A DNA stretch of 8,330 nt, taken from contig JAKSOX010000074.1 of assembly GCA_024405335.1 (NCBI GenBank), positions 1 to 8,330 of the forward strand. The letters run 5' to 3'. The notes beneath the pieces are model-generated. The model was not told the DNA's origin, made no database searches, and worked only from the letters and a program-made list of their open reading frames with translations. The position numbers and the translations under genes were made by a program. Positions 1-6,656 of this stretch are shown in pieces; position 1 is the stretch's first letter; each line of letters starts with the position of its first letter. This DNA is from Kiritimatiellia bacterium. GTDB taxonomy: Bacteria > Verrucomicrobiota > Kiritimatiellia > RFP12 > UBA1067.

Positions 1-1
1 G

Positions 2-9
2 AAAGGAAG
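2..9 (+). promoter_or_regulatory. Ribosome binding site of the hexosaminidase gene
   Basis: The purine-rich stretch AAAGGAAG lies 6 bases before a GTG codon at 16, a normal Shine-Dalgarno spacing. This supports GTG at 16 over the ATG codons at 31 and 34, which would also remove the lysine at the start of the signal peptide. Only 15 bases precede the start in the window, so no promoter can be judged. Confidence 0.6.
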
Positions 10-15
10 AAGCAC

Positions 16-69
16 GTGAAAATTGCGGGAATGATGGCGGTTGGGTTGGCGGCGACGGCGGCGTTGGCG
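16..69 (+). other. Signal peptide of the hexosaminidase
   Basis: Codons 1-18 encode a Lys at position 2, a hydrophobic core rich in Ala, Gly, Val and Met, and an Ala-Leu-Ala motif before Asp19. This is a standard Sec/signal peptidase I signal. There is no lipobox cysteine, so the mature enzyme is predicted to be soluble in the periplasm or released. Confidence 0.85.
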
Positions 70-1512
70 GACGTCGCGCTCGTTCCGTTTCCGAAGTCGT
101 TCGAATCGAAGCCGGGAGTCTACCATTCGAACAAATGGGCCAAGGGCATGCCCAAGGACGTCGCGACGTACAGGAAAGACGCGTCCGTTCCCGCGGAAGG
201 GTACCGTCTGTCGATCGCCACCAACGGCATCACGATCACGTCGTCCGACGACGCGGGCGCGTTCTACGCGCTGCAGACGCTGCGGCAGATGGCGGAGGCG
301 CCCGAGTGGGAGTGGACGTTCGAGTGCGCGGAGATCGAAGACGCGCCCGCCTACCGCTGGCGCGGCGTCCATTTGGACGAGAGCCGCCACTTCTTCGGCA
401 AGGAGGCCGTGAAGAAAATCCTCGACTTGATGGCCTACCACAAGCTGAACGTGTTCCACTGGCACCTCACGGACAACCGCGGGTGGCGTCTCGCGATCGA
501 CGCCTATCCGAAACTCATGAAGGAGGGCGCCACGGCCGAGGTGGGTCCGCTCCCGTTCAACAAGTGGATCCGCGACGTGCAGGAGGGCGGCGAATACGGT
601 CCGTTCTTCTACACCAAGGACGAGGTGCGCGAAATCCTCGCCTACGCGAAGGAGCGCTTCATCACCGTCGTGCCGGAAATCGAAATCCCCGGCCACAGCC
701 GCGCGCTCCTGTGCGCGTATCCGGAATTCGCGTGCTTCCGCGACGGCGACGCGGGCGCGCCCACGAACCTGGCGGACAACGTCGTTTGCGTGGGCAATCC
801 GGACACCTTCGCCTTTTTCGAAAAAGTGCTCGACGAAACGTGCGAGCTCTTTCCGTCGCAGGTGATCCACATCGGCGGCGACGAAGTCAAGATGCAGAAC
901 TGGCAGGCGTGCCCGAAGTGCCGGAAGCTGATGAAGGAAAAGGGGCTCAAGACGCTGCCGGAGCTCCAGGCGCACATGACGACGCACTTCGTGAAGTACC
1001 TGGCGAAGAAGGGCCGCCGCGCGCTGGGCTGGGACGAAATCCTCGAAGGCGGATTGGAGCCGGGCGCCATGGTGATGAGCTGGCGCGGACCCGAGGGCGG
1101 CGTCAAGGCGTCCAAAATGGGGCACGACGTGGTGATGAATCCGCACCGGTTCTGCTACTTCGACTTTCCCCAGGGGCTCGCGCCCGGGACCGAACCGGTC
1201 GAATACGTGTGGTTCGCCAAGAACGACTGGTGCGAGCTTACGCTGCAGAAGGCGTACGCGTTCGATCCGGTGGAGGGCATCGCGCCCGAATTCCGCAAGC
1301 ACGTCGTGGGCGGCGAATGCCTCAACTGGAGCGAAGCCACGGCGACGACGGCGGAACTCGAGTGGAAGATGTGGCCGCGCACGTGCGCGACGGCGCAGGT
1401 GTTCTGGTGCGGCGAGAAGCGTCCGCCGTTCTGGGAATTCTTCCGCCAGATGAAGGCGCACCGCGCGAAGCTCGTGTATCGTTTCGGCGTCAATTCGGCG
1501 CCGCTCAAGTGA
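16..1512 (+). CDS. Secreted beta-N-acetylhexosaminidase, glycoside hydrolase family 20
   Basis: This 498-residue protein should remove terminal beta-linked N-acetylglucosamine or N-acetylgalactosamine from glycans by the substrate-assisted GH20 mechanism, outside the cytoplasm. Residues 1-18 form a signal peptide ending in an ALA/D cleavage site. A short GH20b-like region (about 21-110) precedes the (beta/alpha)8 barrel. Visible GH20 landmarks are the sugar-binding Arg116 in YRWRG, HWHLTDNRGWRL at 148-159, IPGH at 224-227, the catalytic Asp289-Glu290 pair in HIGGDE, LGWDEIL near 337-343, Trp356 in MSWRG, YFDF at 381-384 and the NWSE segment at 437-440. All key residues are present, so it is probably active. 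It has no extra C-terminal carbohydrate-binding domain. It starts at GTG and ends 12 bases before the next gene. Family assignment is secure; the exact sugar is not. Confidence 0.95.
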   Translation: MKIAGMMAVGLAATAALADVALVPFPKSFESKPGVYHSNKWAKGMPKDVATYRKDASVPAEGYRLSIATNGITITSSDDAGAFYALQTLRQMAEAPEWEWTFECAEIEDAPAYRWRGVHLDESRHFFGKEAVKKILDLMAYHKLNVFHWHLTDNRGWRLAIDAYPKLMKEGATAEVGPLPFNKWIRDVQEGGEYGPFFYTKDEVREILAYAKERFITVVPEIEIPGHSRALLCAYPEFACFRDGDAGAPTNLADNVVCVGNPDTFAFFEKVLDETCELFPSQVIHIGGDEVKMQNWQACPKCRKLMKEKGLKTLPELQAHMTTHFVKYLAKKGRRALGWDEILEGGLEPGAMVMSWRGPEGGVKASKMGHDVVMNPHRFCYFDFPQGLAPGTEPVEYVWFAKNDWCELTLQKAYAFDPVEGIAPEFRKHVVGGECLNWSEATATTAELEWKMWPRTCATAQVFWCGEKRPPFWEFFRQMKAHRAKLVYRFGVNSAPLK

Positions 1513-1524
1513 TCCGGGCCGGGA

Positions 1525-2925
1525 ATGATGCTGGGCCGCAAACCGAAAAACGAAACGCCGGACGCGCCTGAATCCGCGCCCGTCGCCATCGTCGGCATGT
1601 CCTGCCGGTTCGCCGGGGCGCCCGATCCGGGGGCGCTCTGGCGGATGCTGATGGCCGGCCGTTCGGCGATCGAGACGCTGCCGAACGACGTTTCGTTGCC
1701 GATCGGGTGCGCGAATCTCTTCCCGGACCGCGTCTATCCGTCGTCCGCCGGGCAGCTGGGCGGTCTCTACGCCTGCCAGTCGTTCGACCAGGACTTCCCG
1801 CGCGCGCTCAATTGCGGCGAAAACCAGGATCTGTACTTCATCGCGCAGCTCGCCATCGACGCGCTGGCGGACGCCGGACTGCGCGCCCGCGCGTCCGAGC
1901 CGGTGCGCGGCACGCTGCATCTCGGCTACGCCCCCGCGTTCACCTCCGCGTCCGTCAACTGGCTCGGCCACACGGTGTTCGTCGAGCAGACGATGGACAT
2001 CGCCCGCCGCTTTTTCCCGGGGGCCCCCGCGGACGCGCTTGAGGCGGTGGCGGCGAAACTCCGCGAATCGCTTCCGGCGCCGGACGGCGGCGCGTTCGGC
2101 ACGGCGCTGCCGCACCTCGTGGCGGACGCCGTGGCGCGCGCCTGTTCCCTGGCGGGCGCCGCGACGGTGCTGGACGCCGGATCGCTCACGGGCGTGTCGG
2201 TTTTGCGCGCGGCGGCTGACGGCCTCCGGCGCGGCGCGGCGGACGTGGCGCTCGCCGGCGCGGTGACGCCGCCGTTTTCGCGCGCGGCGCTGACCGGCCT
2301 TTCCGGCATGGTGCGGTTTTCGGCGGCGCGTTCGTTCGCGCCGTTCGACCGCGACGCGCGCGGCACGATCCCCGGCGAAGGCGGCGCGTTTTTCGTGCTC
2401 AAGCGCCGGGCGGACGCGTTGGCCGCGCACGACCGCATTTACGCGCTGATCCGGGCGGGGGCCACGGCGGCCGGTCCCGCGCCGCTGGCGGAAGTCGCGG
2501 AAAAAAGCCGTTTGCCGTTGCCGTCCGTCGCGATGGTCGAGGCGGACGGTTCCGGCGAGCCCGAAGCCGACGCCGCCGAAGTCGCCGAACTGCAGGAACT
2601 GTGGGGCGGGCACAAGCCGGGCGGGCCGCTCGTGGGCATCGGCTCCGTGAAGGGCAATCTCGGCCACTGCTTCACGGCCGGCGCGGCGGCGGGGCTGGTG
2701 AAGGCGGCGCTCTCGCTGCACCGCCGCGTTTTGGCGCCGCAGGTGGCGCCGGCCCGGCCGCTGGAATCGCTGTCGCGGCTCGATTCCTCCGTGTACCTGC
2801 TGGACCGTCCGCGGCCTTGGATCACCGGCGATCCCGCAAGTCCGCGCCGCGCCGCGGTGCTGGCGCGCGGCAACGGGCGGTCCGCCGCCGTGCTGCTGGA
2901 AGAAGAGCCGGAGGTGCGCGCATGA
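1525..2925 (+). CDS. Ketosynthase-fold protein with altered active site (chain-length-factor-like)
   Basis: A 466-residue beta-ketoacyl synthase of the type I polyketide/PUFA synthase kind. The N-terminus has the KS opening VAIVGMSCRFAG (20-31) and the C-terminal half has GTIPGEGGAFFVLKR (280-294) and SVKGNLGH (374-381). The nucleophilic elbow aligns without gaps to DxACSSSL but reads DAGSLTGV, placing Ser220 where the catalytic Cys belongs. The first catalytic His (VEAHGTG) is Asp341 in VEADGSG; the second His (381) and Lys376 remain. The closing FGFGGTNAH motif is also eroded (about 447-455). Such changes remove condensation activity, as in chain-length factors or non-condensing KS domains. 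Start is ATG 1525 or 1528, with only a weak GGGA before it. It stops inside the start codon of the next gene. A full KS alone, without the KS-AT linker, is unusual for this family: the linker opens the next protein. Fold confident, role inferred. Confidence 0.88.
   Translation: MMLGRKPKNETPDAPESAPVAIVGMSCRFAGAPDPGALWRMLMAGRSAIETLPNDVSLPIGCANLFPDRVYPSSAGQLGGLYACQSFDQDFPRALNCGENQDLYFIAQLAIDALADAGLRARASEPVRGTLHLGYAPAFTSASVNWLGHTVFVEQTMDIARRFFPGAPADALEAVAAKLRESLPAPDGGAFGTALPHLVADAVARACSLAGAATVLDAGSLTGVSVLRAAADGLRRGAADVALAGAVTPPFSRAALTGLSGMVRFSAARSFAPFDRDARGTIPGEGGAFFVLKRRADALAAHDRIYALIRAGATAAGPAPLAEVAEKSRLPLPSVAMVEADGSGEPEADAAEVAELQELWGGHKPGGPLVGIGSVKGNLGHCFTAGAAAGLVKAALSLHRRVLAPQVAPARPLESLSRLDSSVYLLDRPRPWITGDPASPRRAAVLARGNGRSAAVLLEEEPEVRA
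2910..2915 (+). promoter_or_regulatory. Strong ribosome binding site inside the end of the KS gene
   Basis: A perfect GGAGGT lies 6 bases before ATG 2922 and within the last codons of the ketosynthase gene. It fixes the start of the large synthase gene at 2922, although the reading frame is open upstream to 2601. With the ATGA overlap it suggests coupled but also independent translation initiation. Confidence 0.8.
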
Positions 2926-5900
2926 CGACGTGCTTCGACGACGGTTTCGCGAGCGAACTCGTGCTCGTGTCGGCGGCGGACGACGCCGCGTTGCCGGCGG
3001 AAATCGGCCGGCTGGAGAATTTTTTGCGGCAGGCGCCGGACGCGCTTTTGCGGGACGTGGCCTACACGTGCTCCCAGACGCGCGGGCCGGCCGTGCTGGC
3101 GGTGGTGGCGTCCACCGTGCGCGAACTGCTGGGGCGGCTTGCGCTCGCGCGCGGCCGTTTGGCGGCCGGCGCGTCCGCCATCCGCGACCGGAGCGGCACG
3201 TACTACCGCGCCGTGCGCGACGCGCCCAAAATGGCGTTTCTGGTGCCAGGCGCGGCGAGCTTCTACGCGGACATGCTGCGCGACGTGGTGCTCGCGTATC
3301 CGCGGATGCGCGCGACGTTCGACGAACTCGAGGAGGCGTTGGCGGGGACGGGGCCGTTCCAGCCGTCGTCGTTCGTGTTCCCGCCGGCGGCCTGCTACCG
3401 GCGGGACGCGGAAGTGTTTTCCGCGGGCGGCTACGCCGAGGCCGTCGTGTCCGTGGCGACGGCGTCCGCCGCCGTGATCCGCTTCCTGGCGGACGCCGGC
3501 CTCAAGGCCGACGGCTACGCCGGTTTCGGCGGCGGCGATCTGGTGGCGCTCGCCTGTTCCGGCGCGTTCGGCGACATGAAGCGCCCGACGCGCCAGGCGT
3601 TCGTGCGCGACGTGTACGCGTTGTCCGCGCGCGTGGTGAAGGGCATGCCCGCGCCGGACGTGAGGAAGCTGGTGCTGGACGCGGAGTGGTGCGCGAAGTT
3701 CGAGTCCGATTTCCGCAAGTTCGCGCACCGTTGGATCAAGCAGATGCCGTTGCAGCCCGTCTACTCCTGCGCGACGGCCGCGCCGATCGGGCCGAAGACC
3801 AAGGACGCGCGCGCGCAGTCCGCGGCGTTGTGGACTTCCGCCGTGGATTTCGCCGCCACGCTCCGGCGCATGCACGCGGACGGCTACCGCACCTTCGTCG
3901 AGGCGGGTCCGCGCAGTCTGTTTTCCACGGCCGCGAAGGATGCGTTGCGCGGGCTCGACTGCGAAATCGTCACCTTCAACCGCGCGCACCGTTCCGGGCT
4001 CGTGCAGATGCAGCATGCGTTGGGCATGCTCGCGGCGCTCGGCTATTCCGTGGATCCCGCGCCGCTGTTCAAAGACCGCCGCGCGCACCGGCTCGATTTC
4101 GACGCGCCGCTCTCGCTGGAGGCGCGCGCGGATTCGAAGATGAAACTTTCCCGCGCCTTCCCGCGCATGACCTATTTGGCCGACGAGCCGGAGTTCGTCA
4201 AATCCGTCTCCGTGACGGTGGCCGAGGCGGTGCCGGGGCAGCGCGGCAAGCGGCGCGCCGAGTCGCTGGAGGCGCGGCGGCTCCGCAAACAGCAGCAGTT
4301 CGATTTCGGCGCGGCGGCGCCGCTCATTTCCGATGCGCAGGCGACGGTCGACCCGGACGGCGCGTCGATCGAAATCGTGAAGACCTTCACGCTCAAGGAC
4401 GCGCCGTTCTTCGCGGAGACGGCGGTGGGGTCTTCGCAGCTTTCCTATTCGGACGCGAAGTTGCGCGGCTACGTGCCGCTCACGCTTCTGGCGGCGGCGG
4501 AAATCCTCGCCGAGACGGCTTCTCGGCTGGTGCCGAACCGCCGGCTGCTGTCCATCGAAGGCCTGGAAACGCCGCAGACGCTCGCGTTCACGGGCGGCGC
4601 GTTGGCGTTGCGCGTGCGCGCCGAGCGCGTGGCGTCGTCCGCCGAAGGGCGGTTGGCCGTGAAGGCGTCCTTGCGCGTGGACGACGCGGACGCCGCGGTG
4701 AAGCCGCCGGTGGTGTCCGCGACGTTCGCGTTCGCGGACGGCGAACAGCCGCGGCCGGCGATGGCGTTCCGGCCGCTCAAGCGCCCGCGCGACGTGCACT
4801 GGACCACGCGCGACGTGTATCCCGCGCGGCTGGCGGTGGGCGAAACGCTGCAGTGCGTGCGGCGGGCGGACCTCTGGTGCGAGGACGGCCTCGACTACGA
4901 GATCGAGGCGCCCGATTCGGGCCGCGCCGTGGCGCACACCTCCGTGCCCGTGTGGACGGCGAACCCGCTGCTGCTCGAAGCGGTTTCCCAGGGGTTCGCG
5001 CTGTGGCGCAGCCACGCGCGCTTCGCCGGCGCGTTCTCCTACCCGTTCCGCGTGCGGCGTATCGATTTCCACGTGCCTACCGTTCCCGCCGGGGCTCGGC
5101 TGAAATGCTACTTGCGCCTCGCCGACGTGACACCGAAAACGCAAGTGGCCGACATCCAGGTCACCGGCGGCGACGGCAACCTGCTGTTCGAGCTGCACGG
5201 CTACGAGGAAATGACCGAGCGCGTGCCGGAGGAATACGTGAAGCTCGTGCTCTCGCCCGCGACGGCGTTCCTCACGGAAAATATCGAGTCCGAAAAACTG
5301 GGCCGGCCCGTGTACGCCACGGCGTCCGCGATGATCACGGACGTGCCGTACCACATCTTCGAGCGCAACGAAGGCCTGTGGCTCAAAACCGTTTCCCAGA
5401 TCGCGCTCAACGCCTCCGAACGGCGCAAGTTCTCCGAGATGACCGGCTCCACGGCCCGCCGCACCGAGTGGCTGTTCGGGCGGATCGCCGCCAAGGAGGC
5501 GGTGCGCCGCTATCTGCTCGAAAACCACCAGGCGCGCTGGATGGACGCGGACGTGGAAATCTGGGCGAACGAGAAGGGCAAGCCCTGCGCGGTCGGCGCC
5601 TGGGCGGACAACCTGGCCACGCGGCTCGACCTCGCGATTTCCCACACGGCCGATTTCGTGGTGGCGGTCGTCGCCTCGAAAGCGCGCGTGGGCGTGGACG
5701 CCGAACGCGTCACGCGCGACCTGTCCTCGGAATTCACGGCGGGCGCGTTCGAGTCCTCCGAGCTGGAACTGGCGGCCGCCGGCGTGGACGTCGCGGCCGC
5801 CACGATCCGCTTCTGGTGCGCGAAGGAGGCGGTGTCCAAGGCGTTGGGCACGGGCTTGCGGTATTCGCCGCGCGCGCTCCTGGTCACGGCGTTCGACGCC

Positions 5901-6053
5901 GCCACTGGCGAGCTGGAGGTGACGCTCACGGGCGATTGGCTCGAAGCGTTCAAGCAGTTCCGCGGCCTGTCCCTGAAGGTGTCCACCGCCGTGATCCGCA
6001 ACCACGTGCTCGCCACGTGCTTCATCCCCGAAACGCTCGTGCACGACGAATGA
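2922..6053 (+). CDS. PKS/PUFA-synthase-like protein: linker, degenerate acyltransferase, degenerate dehydratase, phosphopantetheinyl transferase
   Basis: A 1043-residue multidomain protein. Residues about 11-90 are the KS-AT linker. Residues 101-355 are an acyltransferase fold (MAFLVPG at 104-110; VEAGPRSLF at 326-334), but the GHSxG elbow reads GFGGG (201-205), so the nucleophile is Gly203, and the second catalytic His is not found. A post-AT linker (about 374-392) and a basic stretch (439-460) lead to a double-hotdog dehydratase (481-775), in which the catalytic His position is Thr500 and the catalytic Asp is Glu686 in NPLLLEAVSQ. Residues about 780-1035 are a Sfp-type 4'-phosphopantetheinyl transferase with its signature intact: GRIAAKEA (853-860), GKP (886-888), SH (907-908), GVDAE (924-928), FWCAKEAVSKALG (964-976). 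That domain should load pantetheine onto carrier proteins. No carrier-protein DSL motif is visible. Start chosen from GGAGGT and the ATGA overlap. Domain order is confident; loss of synthase catalysis is inferred from motifs. Confidence 0.88.
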   Translation: MTTCFDDGFASELVLVSAADDAALPAEIGRLENFLRQAPDALLRDVAYTCSQTRGPAVLAVVASTVRELLGRLALARGRLAAGASAIRDRSGTYYRAVRDAPKMAFLVPGAASFYADMLRDVVLAYPRMRATFDELEEALAGTGPFQPSSFVFPPAACYRRDAEVFSAGGYAEAVVSVATASAAVIRFLADAGLKADGYAGFGGGDLVALACSGAFGDMKRPTRQAFVRDVYALSARVVKGMPAPDVRKLVLDAEWCAKFESDFRKFAHRWIKQMPLQPVYSCATAAPIGPKTKDARAQSAALWTSAVDFAATLRRMHADGYRTFVEAGPRSLFSTAAKDALRGLDCEIVTFNRAHRSGLVQMQHALGMLAALGYSVDPAPLFKDRRAHRLDFDAPLSLEARADSKMKLSRAFPRMTYLADEPEFVKSVSVTVAEAVPGQRGKRRAESLEARRLRKQQQFDFGAAAPLISDAQATVDPDGASIEIVKTFTLKDAPFFAETAVGSSQLSYSDAKLRGYVPLTLLAAAEILAETASRLVPNRRLLSIEGLETPQTLAFTGGALALRVRAERVASSAEGRLAVKASLRVDDADAAVKPPVVSATFAFADGEQPRPAMAFRPLKRPRDVHWTTRDVYPARLAVGETLQCVRRADLWCEDGLDYEIEAPDSGRAVAHTSVPVWTANPLLLEAVSQGFALWRSHARFAGAFSYPFRVRRIDFHVPTVPAGARLKCYLRLADVTPKTQVADIQVTGGDGNLLFELHGYEEMTERVPEEYVKLVLSPATAFLTENIESEKLGRPVYATASAMITDVPYHIFERNEGLWLKTVSQIALNASERRKFSEMTGSTARRTEWLFGRIAAKEAVRRYLLENHQARWMDADVEIWANEKGKPCAVGAWADNLATRLDLAISHTADFVVAVVASKARVGVDAERVTRDLSSEFTAGAFESSELELAAAGVDVAAATIRFWCAKEAVSKALGTGLRYSPRALLVTAFDAATGELEVTLTGDWLEAFKQFRGLSLKVSTAVIRNHVLATCFIPETLVHDE
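5259..6026 (+). other. 4'-phosphopantetheinyl transferase domain (part of the large synthase gene)
   Basis: Residues about 780-1035 of the large protein form a complete Sfp/PfaE-like domain, the only catalytic domain of the synthase whose motifs look untouched. By comparison with Sfp, Asp926, Glu928 and Glu969 should bind magnesium, Lys973 should take part in catalysis, and His908 with the GKP motif should hold coenzyme A. In marine PUFA clusters this enzyme is usually a separate gene (pfaE); here it is fused behind the dehydratase. Confidence 0.85.
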
Positions 6054-6634
6054 CGGACACGCCCGACACTCCCCACACGCTGCTGGACGAACTCGCCCGC
6101 GACGGCGCGTTCGACGACGCCAAATGGCGCCAGTTCGACGAACTGTACCGCCCCGTGGTGGCGTTTTTCCTGCTGCAGCGGTTCCCGTCGCTCGCCGGCG
6201 ACTGCGACGACTTGGTGCAGGACGTGATGGTGAAACTGGTGGAACAGCTGCGCAAAGGCGGCTACGAGCGCGACCGCGGCCGGTTCCGCACCTGGCTCGC
6301 GGCCATCGTCCACAATCTGGCGGCGGACAAGCTGCGGCGGATGAAACGCTTCGCGGAGGTGGTTCCGGAAGACGTCGACTGGTTCGCGCCGCAGATGGCG
6401 ACGGCGCGCGAGCAGCTGGACCGCCAGTGGGACGAAGCCCGCTACCGTGCGGCGCGCCACCACGTGCTGCACCACGTGCCGCTTCCGCCGCATTACGCGG
6501 AAACGTTCCGCGCGCTGGAAAAGGGCGCTTCGCCGCGGGAGATCGCCCGGCGGTTCGGCGTCGCGGAGACGTTCGTCCGCCAGGCGAAGCACCGCGTGTC
6601 CGAGGCGATTTCCGCGATGCTCCGCGACGATTGA
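6050..6634 (+). CDS. ECF-type RNA polymerase sigma factor
   Basis: A 194-residue sigma-70 family protein with regions 2 and 4 only. Region 2 spans about 27-100: an ELYRPVVAFF helix, the core-binding DCDDLVQDVMVKL segment (51-63) and the promoter-melting GRFRTWLAAIVHNLAADKLRR stretch (77-97). Region 4 spans about 130-190 with a helix-turn-helix around SPREIARRFGVAETFVRQ (161-178). The GRFR-TWL pattern resembles ECF sigma factors of Planctomycetes and Verrucomicrobia that are paired with protein kinases. The start is ATG 6050 in an ATGA overlap with the synthase stop. No convincing Shine-Dalgarno precedes it, so translation is probably coupled. No anti-sigma factor is encoded beside it; the next gene is a kinase. 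Its promoter targets cannot be read from this window. Confidence 0.88.
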   Translation: MTDTPDTPHTLLDELARDGAFDDAKWRQFDELYRPVVAFFLLQRFPSLAGDCDDLVQDVMVKLVEQLRKGGYERDRGRFRTWLAAIVHNLAADKLRRMKRFAEVVPEDVDWFAPQMATAREQLDRQWDEARYRAARHHVLHHVPLPPHYAETFRALEKGASPREIARRFGVAETFVRQAKHRVSEAISAMLRDD

Positions 6635-6656
6635 ACGCCGCAAAACGGGATCCTGA

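Noticed and set aside
135..1571. A 478-codon plus-strand frame overlapping the hexosaminidase
   Set aside because: Its translation is Arg/Gly-rich with no family motif, while the other frame gives a complete GH20 enzyme with signal peptide. It is a composition shadow.
2601..2921. An upstream extension of the large synthase gene to ATG 2601
   Set aside because: The extension would overlap the conserved SVKGNLGH end of the ketosynthase and reads as Arg/Ala-rich low complexity. GGAGGT before 2922 and the ATGA overlap mark the real start.
2930..6049. An upstream extension of the sigma factor frame through the synthase gene
   Set aside because: It is Arg/Gly-rich shadow sequence. Recognisable sigma region 2 begins only after ATG 6050, which overlaps the synthase stop.
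5510..6643. A 377-codon minus-strand frame across the end of the synthase and the sigma gene
   Set aside because: It has no recognisable motif, it overlaps two strong genes, and it is explained by the same codon bias.
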